Source: Jeotgalibacillus haloalkalitolerans (GTDB taxonomy: Bacteria; Bacillota; Bacilli; Bacillales; Jeotgalibacillaceae). Taken from it: 64,000 nt of DNA. Where the stretch lies: the NCBI RefSeq assembly GCF_034427455.1, contig NZ_JAXQNN010000001.1, positions 806,001 to 870,000 on the forward strand, given 5' to 3'. The notes under the pieces were generated by a model. It had not been told where the DNA came from and searched no databases. It worked only from the letters and a program-made list of their open reading frames with translations. The position numbers were made by a program, and so were the translations under genes. Below, one piece after another: positions 1 to 8,842 of the stretch; within the stretch, counting starts at the first letter, position 1, and the number at the start of each line of letters is the position of its first letter.

Positions 1-1
1 G

Positions 2-190
2 AGAAAAACTACAATACGCTATCTCGCAGCGGCAAAACACGGCATTATTACTGATAAAGAAGCAGAAATGATGATCGGGGATATGACGATTATGGACCTT
101 CCAAAAGACCAGTTTGAAATCGACAAAGTTTATCAGATCAGGGGCTATGTAAAAAGCTTATATGAAAAAAGCAGAGGAATCGAAACATAA
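2..190 (+). CDS. C-terminal fragment of an unidentified protein
   Basis: An open frame enters from the left edge and ends at a TAA at 188-190, giving the last 62 residues (begins RKTTIRYLAAAKHG, ends YEKSRGIET). The start lies outside the window. The composition is charged and soluble with no membrane segment. I do not recognise the family and assign no function. Confidence 0.6.
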   Translation, partial: RKTTIRYLAAAKHGIITDKEAEMMIGDMTIMDLPKDQFEIDKVYQIRGYVKSLYEKSRGIET

Positions 191-300
191 AGTTCACAAA
201 AAGTCAGTAGTTACTAGGATTTCAAAGGAAATATACTAACAGAGTTACTATTTTCATTAAATTAATTGAAGGATATCAAACCTTGAAAAAGGTGATACCA

Positions 301-522
301 ATGAACAGGAAAATTCAACTGATTTTTGAATCCAGAGCAGAGTATCCGCAACTCGTTGCAAAAGAATTAAATTTACGAGCTAAGAATATTTTCATACATG
401 AATATCTCTTTCAACCCTATGTAAAAGCATTTACGCCAATTGGAGAATACAGACCCAAATTTAAAATGGATTGGAAATCAAAAAAAGCCTATATCGAAAC
501 TATTGTCAAAATCAGTGAGTAA
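301..522 (+). CDS. Small hypothetical protein, 73 aa
   Basis: A short basic protein (MNRKIQLIFESRAEYP...). I chose the ATG at 301 because AAGGTGAT lies 5-6 nt upstream. An in-frame TTG at 283 with AAGGA about 9 nt upstream is an alternative that adds six residues. There is no signal peptide or recognisable motif. An intrinsic terminator follows within 10 nt of the stop, so it is probably a monocistronic gene. Function unknown. Confidence 0.55.
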   Translation: MNRKIQLIFESRAEYPQLVAKELNLRAKNIFIHEYLFQPYVKAFTPIGEYRPKFKMDWKSKKAYIETIVKISE

Positions 523-530
523 TGTCAGTG

Positions 531-560
531 AAGCCTTCAAAAAGCATTGAGGGCTTTTCG
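531..560 (+). terminator. Intrinsic terminator after the 73-aa gene
   Basis: A 10-bp stem (AAGCCTTCAA with TTGAGGGCTT, one G-U pair) and a 6-nt loop AAAGCA are followed by TTCG. It starts 8 nt after the upstream stop codon. Confidence 0.65.
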
Positions 561-811
561 TAAATCTCAAATATGCAGTCAAAAGATATTATTTATTATT
601 AATGGTCAATCCTATATTTAATTCCCTTCTAAACCATATCTGTGTGATTGCTGAACGAGACCTCTTTATCCTCACATCTGCCTGGCTGAACCTGTTAAAA
701 TTGTCTGATCATTTTTCGGAGTTTTGGGAAGAAGCAAGTGTACTGATTAAACGATCCTGAGCTAAATATGAACCATGAAATGAACGTGAATTATGAATGG
801 AGGTCATTTAT

Positions 812-1210
812 ATGAATAAAGTGAAAAATACTAACTTATTGATAGCAAACTATCAGGGTGCTAAGTCATTTGAAGATTTCCCATACAATGACCTGGCAGA
901 GTTTGATGAACGACTTTTAGAATATATTTCTCACTTTTTTACTGACAATCATTTTTTGTGTATGGAAAAATCAAGTGAGGTTGTAATGGAAGTAATGTGT
1001 CAGTTTTGTCTGGATGATTATCATAATGGATATGAGATTTGTCAACGTTCTTCCATGATTAAGATAAGTATTGATGAAAACACAGAAAAGAAGCTATCTA
1101 TTTGGAAAGAAATCATGGGGATTTGGAGTGAATTTTCAGAAGGGTACTTTATATTAACCGTTTGCCACAACTGCCAATATTGGTTCGTGGAAGAAAATCC
1201 GAAATTGTGA
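812..1210 (+). CDS. Hypothetical protein with two CxxC pairs, 132 aa
   Basis: The ATG at 812 is preceded by GGAGGT at 7-nt spacing; an in-frame ATG at 797 overlaps that ribosome-binding site and is unlikely. The product (MNKVKNTNLLIANYQGAK...) is acidic and has CQFC in the middle and CHNC near the C-terminus. These could form a zinc-ribbon-like site, but that is inference. No family recognised and no close operon partner. Confidence 0.6.
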   Translation: MNKVKNTNLLIANYQGAKSFEDFPYNDLAEFDERLLEYISHFFTDNHFLCMEKSSEVVMEVMCQFCLDDYHNGYEICQRSSMIKISIDENTEKKLSIWKEIMGIWSEFSEGYFILTVCHNCQYWFVEENPKL

Positions 1211-1345
1211 TTCATTCTATAACTAATTCCGTCTGCTAAAAATAAAATAGTGTCTTTTCCTCTGTTTGTCAAACTTTTAAATAAGAAACTTTTTCCAATG
1301 AGCATTTTTATAGTTATCCATTTTAGTAAGAAATGAGGTGTATTT

Positions 1346-1483
1346 TTGAAGAAAATTATCTTAACTGTATTAATAGGAACTTTTAAGGCGGGATGTTCAA
1401 TTGAAGCATGGAAGGCGGACCCGGATAAAGAGAAAGTTATGTTTGAATTTAAAAAAGAAGATGATGCTATGAGCGAAGACTAA
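1346..1483 (+). CDS. Very small lipoprotein, 45 aa
   Basis: A TTG start with GAGGTG 5 nt upstream encodes MKKIILTVLIGTFKAGC followed by a short charged tail rich in D, E and K. The FKAGC stretch resembles a lipobox with an unusual lysine just before AGC. The mature peptide would be about 29 residues. It could be an intact small lipoprotein or the remnant of a larger one; function unknown. Confidence 0.45.
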   Translation: MKKIILTVLIGTFKAGCSIEAWKADPDKEKVMFEFKKEDDAMSED

Positions 1484-1672
1484 TGAATGTTGAAGGTGAA
1501 AATGAACTTTGAATTATCTTATTGATATGTAATTATTATAAATAACAAATCCGCATTAAAATTTGATATGGCATTCTCATAATGGAAGATGATAGTTAAA
1601 ATAGCGAAAGTATATTTAGGCAGGTTTGATGCAGAATAGCGGAAGCGACTATATCATATGTGAAAAACATTC

Positions 1673-1708
1673 CATAATGATACAATCACCTCCGTCCCCC
1701 TTGTATCA
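1673..1708 (-). repeat. GATACAG-type 3'-end repeat, copy 1
   Basis: On the minus strand, TGATACAA and TTGTATCA form an 8-bp inverted repeat around a GGGGGACGGAGGTGA core. The first TGA of the element is the stop codon of the sensor-kinase gene. Related copies lie at 6830, 41593 and 42937, each just after a gene. Confidence 0.55.
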
Positions 1709-2974
1709 CCCGCAATCCTGTAAAACTACAAAAGAAATTTCAGTTCCTTCATCGATATCGCTCTTAATCATTAATCCCGTACTATATGCTTTTTCCAATC
1801 TTTTGTTGGTATTTGTCAGACCGATCCCGAAGGACTCTTCAAATTTCTTTTTGTTGATTTTTTCTATTGTTCTTTTGTCCATTCCAACACCATCATCTTT
1901 GATGATTACCAGCATATTATCGTTGTCTTTTAATGCTTTGATTTCAATCGTCCCACCTTTTGCCCTGTTCATAATGCCGTGTTTGATTGCATTTTCAACA
2001 ATCGGCTGAATAGTAAGGGTAGGAATGAAGAATTTATCCGTGTCAGGGGCGATGTCCCATATGACGTTCAGCCGATCACCGTATCTGACTTTTTCAATGA
2101 ATAAATATGATTTTGCGATTGAAAGTTCTTCCTCCAGAGATTTGAGACGGTTAAATGATCCTGAATCGAATTTACTTCTTAATAGGTCACCGAAATGACT
2201 GACGAGCTGCTGCATCTTATCTGGGTCAATTGAACAAAGCGCGTTAATTGAATTAAGTGTGTTGAAGATAAAGTGTGGCTGGATTTGAGCCTGTAGCCAC
2301 CTTGCTTCAAGTGTTTCTTCAAGTTGTTTTCTCATTTTATATGATAGGGCCAGAACAAATCCGAAAACCCACCCCATTACATGTGGAATATAAGCAATGT
2401 ATAGAAATGTCTGAAATGCATGTTGTGTAGAACCGATCAGTTGAACTTCTATCTGTCCATCAAACGCTAGGTACCACCTGTAAGAAAACACAGGAACAAG
2501 CACCGAAAATGATATCGCTGCATATAGATGAACGAAAAACTGGGTTTTATCAGTTTTATAAAGAAGAGCAACGGCAGAAGAAATACAGATGAAAACGACA
2601 GCTGCGTCGTGAAAAAGGTATCTGTTCGTTGGATTCATTTGGTTTATATAAGCCATTACAATTGCTAGTCCACATAATAAGAAGATGTACTTCAGACGCT
2701 TTTGTTCATCTCCAAAACCTCGAAATCTTAAAATGCCTTCCAGTAGTATCAGCGCCCCGATGATTGTGCCGCTATTATTTATAAAAACAACAAGGCTTCC
2801 ATGGAAAAATGCTGAGGGTGCAAACGAAATAAATGATATCGCAGCAGATAAAGTCCATAACGCCGGACCTTTAATCGTTATATTAATTCTCCACAGATGA
2901 AGCATTAAGGCAAACGACATGAAACTTAAAATCATGATCACCAGAGTAAGCGTTTTCAAGTCTGCTACAATCAT
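1706..2974 (-). CDS. LytS/YehU-type membrane sensor histidine kinase, 422 aa
   Basis: Autophosphorylating sensor kinase of the His_kinase (LytS/YehU/NatK) class. Residues 1-205 hold about six to seven hydrophobic segments with no large extracellular domain. The kinase core follows: IQPHFIFNTLN with phospho-acceptor His234, N-box VENAIKHGI, G1 box DDGVGMD and G2 box GIGLTNTN. The start has a strong GGAGGAGG ribosome-binding site. Its likely partner, a receiver gene divergently encoded at 3374, is frameshifted, so this kinase may be an orphan. The core is clearly related to the C-terminal kinase of the 36733 hybrid protein. No typical LytTR partner is seen nearby. Confidence 0.9.
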   Translation of the reverse strand: MIVADLKTLTLVIMILSFMSFALMLHLWRINITIKGPALWTLSAAISFISFAPSAFFHGSLVVFINNSGTIIGALILLEGILRFRGFGDEQKRLKYIFLLCGLAIVMAYINQMNPTNRYLFHDAAVVFICISSAVALLYKTDKTQFFVHLYAAISFSVLVPVFSYRWYLAFDGQIEVQLIGSTQHAFQTFLYIAYIPHVMGWVFGFVLALSYKMRKQLEETLEARWLQAQIQPHFIFNTLNSINALCSIDPDKMQQLVSHFGDLLRSKFDSGSFNRLKSLEEELSIAKSYLFIEKVRYGDRLNVIWDIAPDTDKFFIPTLTIQPIVENAIKHGIMNRAKGGTIEIKALKDNDNMLVIIKDDGVGMDKRTIEKINKKKFEESFGIGLTNTNKRLEKAYSTGLMIKSDIDEGTEISFVVLQDCG

Positions 2975-3044
2975 CTATGTTTCCTCCTCCTTTTCATTAA
3001 AACATAAATTTAAAGTCTGAAGTTACTTTGATATCAGTAATTTG

Positions 3045-3082
3045 AAAACCGGACAGTGAAACTCAAGCACTGTCCGGTTTCC
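3045..3082. terminator. 13-bp hairpin in the divergent kinase/receiver gap
   Basis: AAACCGGACAGTG pairs perfectly with CACTGTCCGGTTT around a 9-nt loop. T-runs on both sides are short. It lies between the kinase start (2974, minus) and the receiver pseudogene (3374, plus), so it may act as an attenuator, operator or leftover terminator. The rest of the 2975-3373 gap is AT-rich with nothing else identified. Confidence 0.4.
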
Positions 3083-3373
3083 TGAAAATTTTTAATCGCT
3101 ACAAGACTTTATATGAAAGTCAAAAGGAAACTGTATAAATCTTATTTTACCTTTTGAAGACAGACAGTTCAATTTGATTGTTGAATATTTGTGAAAATTC
3201 ACAAGATAAATTAGAAATAACTGAGAACTGAAACAGAACAAAACAAGATCTGAAAAAATGGAGTTTTCAGTATCCTTTTACTAGTATGTTTTCGTACTGT
3301 GTTTATTTTCATATCTGAAATTTACTGATCGGCTTTATGTATATATTAAAAGACTACACAATATCCTGGGGAG

Positions 3374-3820
3374 ATGTCTTTAATTAAAATACTGATCGCA
3401 GATGATAATATTTATCAGGGCTGCTCGTTAAAGAAAAGCTGGAGTGTTTAAGTGCCGGGTTAGTATTTGCTGAAGATATCACTAGTGCTTTAGAAAAGCT
3501 ATTAAGTGAGAAGTTCGATTTTTGTATACTTGACAATATTATGCCTGAATTGACTGGTCTTACGTTAATCAAAAAACTTGAGGGTGAATACCTTCTCATA
3601 CGGATCATTATGCTGATTGTCAGTTCAAATAAGGCAGGTCTTCTTACTGAAGAAGCCTGCAATGTGGGATATGATTAAACCATATAGCCCAATTAAACTT
3701 TACAAATTAATCAAGCAATTAATAGTAGATAAAAAATCATATTGCTTAAGGTTTATTCTCTTCAGAATAAAAATACGAATGCAAAACTCAGCTTTAATTA
3801 AAATTGCTAAAAAAAGGTGA
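3374..3820 (+). pseudogene. Decayed response-regulator receiver domain
   Basis: The sequence begins MSLIKILIADDN, a typical receiver start with the acidic pair. The frame then shifts after about 15 codons. The next frame carries LLVKEKLE...DFCILDNIMPELTGL, including the expected phospho-acceptor Asp. A second shift near 3670 is followed by KPYSPIKLYKLIKQL, the conserved KP motif and last helix. At least two frameshifts split one CheY-like domain, with about 35 further residues and no recognisable output domain. It was probably the partner of the divergent kinase. Confidence 0.75.
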
Positions 3821-3936
3821 GGGTAAACACATTAACCAGGTAAAGAATGAGTCAATGAATTAAATTCAAATGATTTTTTGTTTAAAAATGATTCAGGTTT
3901 TATTTAGAAATACTATTCAAAAAATATTGTACATTG

Positions 3937-4022
3937 TATATTATCGAATATGCCATCTGTCATGTGGCAAATCTCTTTGTCAATATACATAAAAGCCCTT
4001 TAATTAATAGGGCTTTTATGTA
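3937..4022 (+). ncRNA. Small-RNA-like element F (hairpin + terminator)
   Basis: TATATT/TATTAT -10 region with TTCAAA 17 nt upstream of TATTAT; 5' hairpin TGCCA (3951-3955) with TGGCA (3965-3969); then a terminator with a 14-bp perfect stem (TACATAAAAGCCCT and its complement). No ORF lies inside. It is the leftmost member of the 11-copy family. Confidence 0.55.
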
Positions 4023-4057
4023 TCTATGATCTATCAGTGTAATGAAATTAATCTATA

Positions 4058-4102
4058 AGCTCGCTAACAAGTCTATGCATAGCCTTGTCAGCGGGCTTTT
4101 TG
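4058..4102 (+). terminator. Second intrinsic terminator in the 3.8-4.5 kb gap
   Basis: GCTCGCTAACAAG pairs with CTTGTCAGCGGGC (G-U pairs tolerated) around a 12-nt loop, followed by TTTTT. No gene lies directly upstream, so it may backstop element F. The remaining 4103-4503 gap shows nothing recognisable. Confidence 0.5.
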
Positions 4103-4503
4103 AGTTTTATATACAGCGAAAGGGTTGAGATGTTCTGCCGACGGACATCCAGATTATAAGTGAAATAAGTAATCTTACAGGTTTTCTTTCTCGTTTTAAT
4201 GATTGAAGTTCAATTTTCTCTTTTCTTGTCATTACTTGTAAAAAAAGAAGTGTTTTCCGGCGAAGCATATACCTTAAATAGCACATGGCGCTATATTAAA
4301 TAAAATCTGTAATAAATGTTAGTTTTTAATCGGTTGAATAGAACTTGTTCAGTCGCTCTTTTTAAAATGAATGAAGAAGGAAATCCGGATGAAAATTCTA
4401 TATGGATATAAAGACCCTGAGATTCTGTGCAGTGATAATCTACGAATGATTTCATAGATTTTTCAGCTGTAAGTTTATAGAAGAAAAAAGGAAGGTGATG
4501 ATC

Positions 4504-5046
4504 ATGTCTATTACACTTAAAAATCAATCTTTATTACGAGCTGAAGAGCATATCATCGGTCATCAGGTCAACGGACTTGGGTTTATGGGTTCAGGTATCT
4601 CCATGCAAATAAAAAAGGAATTTCCGGATGTTTTTCGAGGGTATCAAAAGTATGTGAATTTCCACCCGTCAGCAGAATCCATGCTCGGACACAATCTGAT
4701 GATTGCAACGAACCAAATGGATATTAATGAATTTGACCGTAACTCCCAGTATAAAATCATTTCTAACCTTTTTGGTCAGGCTCGCATAGGACGATCTGAA
4801 AAACAAACAAATGAAAAAGCGCTGAAGAGGGCGCTGATTCATTTGAAAAATTTTGCTGAAGTTAATGAGTTGTCAGTTGCTTTACCATACGGCATTGGAT
4901 GTGGAAAATCAGGAGGTGATTGGAGAGAAATCGAGCAGATCATCCAGGAAGTTTTTTCTGATTACGCTGTCACATTATATCAAAGTGATGAAATTGCTGA
5001 GCATTCGCTAAAGAAAAATATAAAAATTACTCAATCAATATTTTGA
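4504..5046 (+). CDS. Macro-domain protein (ADP-ribose binding), 180 aa
   Basis: A single macro domain fills the protein. HQVNGLGFMGSGISMQIKK matches the ribose/diphosphate loop of the family, and LPYGIGCGKSGGDW near residue 130 matches the second conserved loop seen in OARD1-like deacylating macro proteins. Such proteins remove ADP-ribose or acyl-ADP-ribose from macromolecules; the substrate here cannot be told. The start at 4504 follows GGAAGGTGAT. No ADP-ribosyltransferase gene is adjacent, so this is not an obvious DarT-DarG pair. The next gene is unrelated and separated by about 65 nt. Confidence 0.8.
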   Translation: MSITLKNQSLLRAEEHIIGHQVNGLGFMGSGISMQIKKEFPDVFRGYQKYVNFHPSAESMLGHNLMIATNQMDINEFDRNSQYKIISNLFGQARIGRSEKQTNEKALKRALIHLKNFAEVNELSVALPYGIGCGKSGGDWREIEQIIQEVFSDYAVTLYQSDEIAEHSLKKNIKITQSIF

Positions 5047-5110
5047 GGAGAAGAGTAGTTGCACAGCAGATCCATTGTGTTAAGGCAATTACAGTGAAGG
5101 AGAGATTTCT

Positions 5111-5470
5111 TTGAAGAAGGTAAATATGACACCCGAACAATATAAAGCGCTCAGGGAGTACATTAAAAGTCAGCCTGATATAAATTTTAGAACCCTGATT
5201 TGTCATTGGGAAGCAAATGAACTTTCAAGAGTCATTAATGAGATGACATACGAACAGGTATCAGCCGCTTATTTTGGTGAGCAGGTTTGCAATATTGTGC
5301 CGGACCTTATGGACTCTCAAATTTTGAATCAGCTGGAGGCATTTAAAGCATATAACAATGGTGAACAGGTTCAACTTTTCTTCTCTGAGGAAATAGGGTG
5401 GGTGGATGCAAATCATTATTATGAACCGGCATTTTTTGATAAGAACGTTCAGTTCAGAAGAAAATGCTGA
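5111..5470 (+). CDS. Hypothetical protein, 119 aa
   Basis: The TTG start at 5111 has AAGGAGAG at 7-nt spacing; an ATG at 5126 with GAAGGT upstream is an alternative start. The product (MKKVNMTPEQYKALREYIKS...) is acidic, soluble and probably mostly helical, with two aromatic-rich stretches at the C-terminus. No known family recognised. It follows the macro-domain gene on the same strand, so co-transcription is possible. Confidence 0.6.
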   Translation: MKKVNMTPEQYKALREYIKSQPDINFRTLICHWEANELSRVINEMTYEQVSAAYFGEQVCNIVPDLMDSQILNQLEAFKAYNNGEQVQLFFSEEIGWVDANHYYEPAFFDKNVQFRRKC

Positions 5471-5593
5471 ACATTTAATGACGACTTTAACCACTCAGCC
5501 TGCTGTGACTCTTTAAGGTCAGTTGCATTTTAGCAATTTATCATACAAACGTCATAGAGGATAGGAAATCAAACGTGAAAGGAAGAATAGATT

Positions 5594-6181
5594 TTGTTGA
5601 AAAAAATATTACTTACAGCAATTATTACATCTGCATTTTCGCTTACAGCTGCTTGCGACTATGACAGGGAGCTTATATTACTGCTGAATGAAATTAATCA
5701 GATCATTGACACGGTTCCAGAGGCGGAATTAAGCGGAAGAGAAGTGCAGATAATTCGGGTAGTGGATGGGGACACAGTAATCGTGAACGATCAAGATAAG
5801 GAAGAAATGATCAGACTGCTCTTAATTGACACCCCTGAGAGTATCCCCCCATCCAAGGAAAAAGAGTATCTGGGAGAATCTTCATCTGATTTCGCAAAAG
5901 TAGCGCTCAATAAAGGCGATACTGTTACTCTGGAGATTGGTAATCCTGATCGGGACGCATACGGGAGACTTTTAGGCTACATATGGGTAGATGACACGAA
6001 CTTTAATCAACTTATGATAGAAGAAGGATTTGCACGTGTTGTAAATATCAGCGAACCCAATACCAAATACCTGGATGAATTTATCCGGGCAGAAGAACAG
6101 GCAAAAGAACAAAAAATTGGTATCTGGAGTGTACCAGGGTATGTAACTGAAAATGGATTCGATATGTCCGCTATTGAATAG
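5594..6181 (+). CDS. Thermonuclease (SNase)-like lipoprotein, 195 aa
   Basis: Predicted surface-anchored nuclease. Residues 1-21 form a signal peptide ending in the lipobox LTAAC (Cys21). The staphylococcal-nuclease fold follows: VVDGDT at 57-61, RLLLIDTPE at 74-82 (equivalents of the nuclease Arg35, Asp40, Thr41 and Glu43) and DAYGR with Arg125 (equivalent of Arg87). All catalytic residues appear intact, so calcium-dependent cleavage of DNA or RNA outside the cell is expected. TTG start. Monocistronic by spacing. It could serve nucleotide scavenging, or handling of extracellular DNA given the ComK gene elsewhere. Confidence 0.88.
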   Translation: MLKKILLTAIITSAFSLTAACDYDRELILLLNEINQIIDTVPEAELSGREVQIIRVVDGDTVIVNDQDKEEMIRLLLIDTPESIPPSKEKEYLGESSSDFAKVALNKGDTVTLEIGNPDRDAYGRLLGYIWVDDTNFNQLMIEEGFARVVNISEPNTKYLDEFIRAEEQAKEQKIGIWSVPGYVTENGFDMSAIE

Positions 6182-6421
6182 ATTGAAACTACCTGAGCAA
6201 TATCTGATGTATCATTTTAGGAGAATATTCAGATCAATTTTTGTAATAGTATATCCATCGAACTGAGTATAAAAGGTAAATACTAAAATGAAATGCCTTA
6301 AAAATTTATATATCAGTCAGGTCGTAAACTTCAGTTAGGTTTGCCACTTATAAAAGGGGGATTAAGAAGTTTGCGTGAGGGGGCTGTCCGCTATTCAGAA
6401 GGTAATGGTAGGTTGTTATAC

Positions 6422-6826
6422 ATGTGCTATGGAATTATTCTTATGTGTAAGAAACAGCCGGTTCTTACCAAAGACTATAATGATATACAAATAGATCCTA
6501 TTTCAATAAAAACCGATCATAATATTGCAGAGAAATTTTCTTTATCATTCTTGATCACTCAGGATGGATGTTCATGTGACTTTTTTCATTCATACAGTCA
6601 TCAACCTTATGATCGTGCTCTGAGAATTAAACTAAGTTTGATGATTCATGAAATCTATCTTCAACAAAAACCGATTGGAATCTACTACAAAAATTTTGAA
6701 GGGGACTACAGCACTGCTAAAATGATATTCACTAAATCGCAAGAGGTTTATCACGTGGATGAAGAACTTAGTTTTTTAAAAGAGGAGCAGGTTTTTTATT
6801 TTGTTGCTGCCCCTGTTGATGTGTGA
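6422..6826 (+). CDS. Hypothetical protein, 134 aa
   Basis: The frame is open from 6341, but the first ATG with a plausible site is at 6422 (GGTAGG about 10 nt upstream). The product (MCYGIILMCKKQPVL...) has no signal peptide beyond a short hydrophobic start, and ends FYFVAAPVDV. Family not recognised. A GATACAG inverted repeat begins 3 nt after its stop codon. Confidence 0.5.
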   Translation: MCYGIILMCKKQPVLTKDYNDIQIDPISIKTDHNIAEKFSLSFLITQDGCSCDFFHSYSHQPYDRALRIKLSLMIHEIYLQQKPIGIYYKNFEGDYSTAKMIFTKSQEVYHVDEELSFLKEEQVFYFVAAPVDV

Positions 6827-6829
6827 TGT

Positions 6830-6874
6830 GATACAGGGGGATGACGGTGTTTGTATCCGCCATCCCCCTGTATC
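6830..6874 (+). repeat. GATACAG-type 3'-end repeat, copy 2
   Basis: An 18-bp inverted repeat with one mismatch (GATACAGGGGGATGACGG with CCGCCATCCCCCTGTATC) and a 9-nt loop, starting 3 nt after the 6422-6826 stop codon. A strong RNA hairpin is expected, with no T-run. Confidence 0.65.
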
Positions 6875-6885
6875 ATACAAAACAC

Positions 6886-6967
6886 AAAAAACCTCCCGGA
6901 ACAAAGAGGTTTTCTGCGTGTTAGTGAAGTATTTTTTGGCCACTTTTCCGTGGCAGTTTTTATTATA
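6886..6967 (-). ncRNA. Small-RNA-like element H
   Basis: Minus strand: TATAAT at 6967-6962, hairpin TGCCAC/GTGGCC, linker containing CTTCACTA, then the terminator AAAACCTCTTTGTTCCGGGAGGTTTTTT. It runs toward the GATACAG repeat and the preceding gene. Confidence 0.65.
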
Positions 6968-7271
6968 CAGGGATTGAGTTTTTTTGAAATAGTAAAACTG
7001 ATCATCAACTTAATGATTGCTGAACAGTTTTTGAGCAGTGGTATTTACTAAATGGTATGAATTGAGATGTTTAATTCAAATGAAGTTCAAAGATTAAAGA
7101 TTCTTTTTGTTATATTTATGGTATTGCTACATTGTACATAGAAGAAACTTAAGATCTATTTATTTCGTTATGGTTAACAGCTTTTCCTTAAGAAATGGAT
7201 ATGTATATTATTTGTTCAGATACTTTGTAAATATCGGTTAGTTTTGCTGTTTGTTTTGTGACGATAGGCTT

Positions 7272-7365
7272 TATAATAATTATTGCCTCTCTCTAATGGC
7301 GTTATATGGATGATGTACGGCCCAGTACACACAAAAGTCCTCATCTGATAAGGGCTTTTTGTGTG
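7272..7365 (+). ncRNA. Small-RNA-like element G
   Basis: TATAAT at 7272-7277, small hairpin GCC/GGC with the loop TCTCTCTAAT, then a terminator (ACACAAAAGTCCT with AGGGCTTTTTGTGT) ending at 7364. The 5' stem is weaker than in other copies. An overlapping 71-codon frame at 7306 has no ribosome-binding site and was rejected. Confidence 0.5.
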
Positions 7366-7504
7366 AAGAAAATCTATATTAAATCATTTTATCTAGTGAA
7401 TGAAAAGTCAGTAACAATAGACTTTAAAGGACTTTGTAAAGTGTTCAGTTTTGTTATTTATAAACCGTTCAGAAATATGCCAGTACCCGTTCAGTTTAAC
7501 TATT

Positions 7505-7613
7505 TTGAAATTCGCAAATAGGGTATATAATTTAAATCACCAATTGGCTAATTGGTAACACTACGACTCATTTACAGACAAAAACCTCCCACAGCGCCGG
7601 GAGGTTTTTGTGT
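7505..7613 (+). ncRNA. Small-RNA-like element B, upstream of the pPIWI_RE operon
   Basis: TTGAAA (7505) and TATAAT (7526) with a 15-nt spacer; hairpin ACCAATT/AATTGGT (7539-7556); terminator AAAAACCTCCC...GGGAGGTTTTT (7580-7609). It ends 68 nt before the start codon of the nuclease gene, so the operon needs its own promoter (candidates TTGTGT and TATATT at 7609-7632) or read-through. Confidence 0.65.
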
Positions 7614-7681
7614 ATATAAAACTAATTTATATTAACAGAAAATTCAAAATAATATTAGTTTCTCTTCAGAAGGAGGCACTT

Positions 7682-8842
7682 ATGAATCAGGATGAGTTAT
7701 TCAGAGAATTGATTAATGCAGTTATATTGTTCGAAAAGTGTGATGAATCAGCCTTGAACAATTTGATCAATGTTCATGAGGTGCTGTTATTGAATGAGCC
7801 TGACAGGATTCCTCACATGCTGACTGATTTTGTTCAGCTTTTATCTGAAAAACCGATGATTGGGTTTAAGAGTTTCAGCGATATACAGCTTCCTGTTCTG
7901 TTGGATATTGCTTCATCTCCTTTGGTGAGCGGTAAGGAGATAGAGAAGGCTTTGGAGGAATGGGATCTGAAAAACAGTAGTGCAGTTTTCACCGGTTTGG
8001 AAGCAGATCAGCGCGTGATGAGAGATATTTTATTTGAATGCAGAGACATGAAGAACCAAAAAGCTGCCCAGGAGATCTATACCAGAATTAGATTATTTGT
8101 ATATAATCCGGCTTTTGTTAAAAGTCATTTGAGAGCAAAACCTTTTGCGAATGTGGTGACAGAAAAGCAATTGGACGATTTCATAAATATGCTTGCAACA
8201 GAATATGACCTGCTGCCCACTATTCCCCGTAAGATAAAGCAGCTTTATGAGAAGGTAGAACTTTCAAATGCGATGACTGTGTGCCCTGTATGTTACAGAA
8301 TCAGAACTGGTTTAAATATTTGTACAGACGATTCAGTGTGCTTTTCTTCCAAACAAAAAAACATGATGAGTCCCGTGATGCTGGTTGAAGATATTCTGGC
8401 GAATAACCCTGAAGTCAGAATTAAGTCAGATATTGAGAATGAAACGTTTCTGCAACCGAGAGCGGGGATCTTCAAGTTTAGTATTTTACCGGGACTGTCA
8501 GAGTGGAGAATAGCAAAGAAGTTAAAAAGGAGATTACCTTTAGAATTATTGTTATTTCCTGACCTGGAAATGAAAGGTGACATAAAGATCACTTATCGTG
8601 GAGCCTCGTTGTATGTGGATGTAAAGGACCAGAGAGATCCGCTGAAGCTCGGTCAGTCGCTTAGGGCACAGGGCAACAGACTGCCTGTCATTGTGATTAC
8701 CTCTAATAGAACAGCAAATAATCGATCGTATATGGAGTTATTGAAACGTGAATTACCTAATGCAGTTTTATTGAGGGAGAAGGAACTCATTCCCTATGTC
8801 ATAGAGTATTTTCATTTACCCGGGAGGCTGGTGAAGTCATGA
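7682..8842 (+). CDS. pPIWI_RE module nuclease (domain Y + PD-(D/E)XK), 386 aa
   Basis: First gene of a three-gene operon matching the pPIWI_RE module described by comparative genomics. The N-terminal 190 residues are helical and fit the module's Y domain. Cys201, Cys204, Cys214 and Cys220 form a probable zinc site. The C-terminal domain has a restriction-endonuclease core: Asp300 in KGDIKI, then YVDVK with Asp313 and Lys315, and an acidic residue at 294 or 296. It is predicted to cut nucleic acid at sites set by the PIWI protein. The ATG at 7682 has GAAGGAGG at ideal spacing. It overlaps the helicase gene by 4 nt (ATGA), indicating translational coupling. Family assignment is from motif memory and gene order, not a search. 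Confidence 0.72.
   Translation: MNQDELFRELINAVILFEKCDESALNNLINVHEVLLLNEPDRIPHMLTDFVQLLSEKPMIGFKSFSDIQLPVLLDIASSPLVSGKEIEKALEEWDLKNSSAVFTGLEADQRVMRDILFECRDMKNQKAAQEIYTRIRLFVYNPAFVKSHLRAKPFANVVTEKQLDDFINMLATEYDLLPTIPRKIKQLYEKVELSNAMTVCPVCYRIRTGLNICTDDSVCFSSKQKNMMSPVMLVEDILANNPEVRIKSDIENETFLQPRAGIFKFSILPGLSEWRIAKKLKRRLPLELLLFPDLEMKGDIKITYRGASLYVDVKDQRDPLKLGQSLRAQGNRLPVIVITSNRTANNRSYMELLKRELPNAVLLREKELIPYVIEYFHLPGRLVKS

Noticed and set aside
1626-2009. 127-codon plus-strand frame
   Set aside because: Antisense to the LytS-type kinase, whose catalytic motifs are all conserved on the other strand.
4504-5470. DarT-DarG-like toxin-antitoxin pair
   Set aside because: A macro domain is present, but the neighbour has no ADP-ribosyltransferase motif and is unlike DarT.
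6830-6874. Ordinary intrinsic terminator
   Set aside because: The stem is strong but there is no T-run, and the same unit recurs after other genes, so it is better called a dispersed repeat.
7306-7521. 71-codon open frame on the plus strand
   Set aside because: No ribosome-binding site; it overlaps the hairpin and terminator of element G, and its composition is not protein-like.
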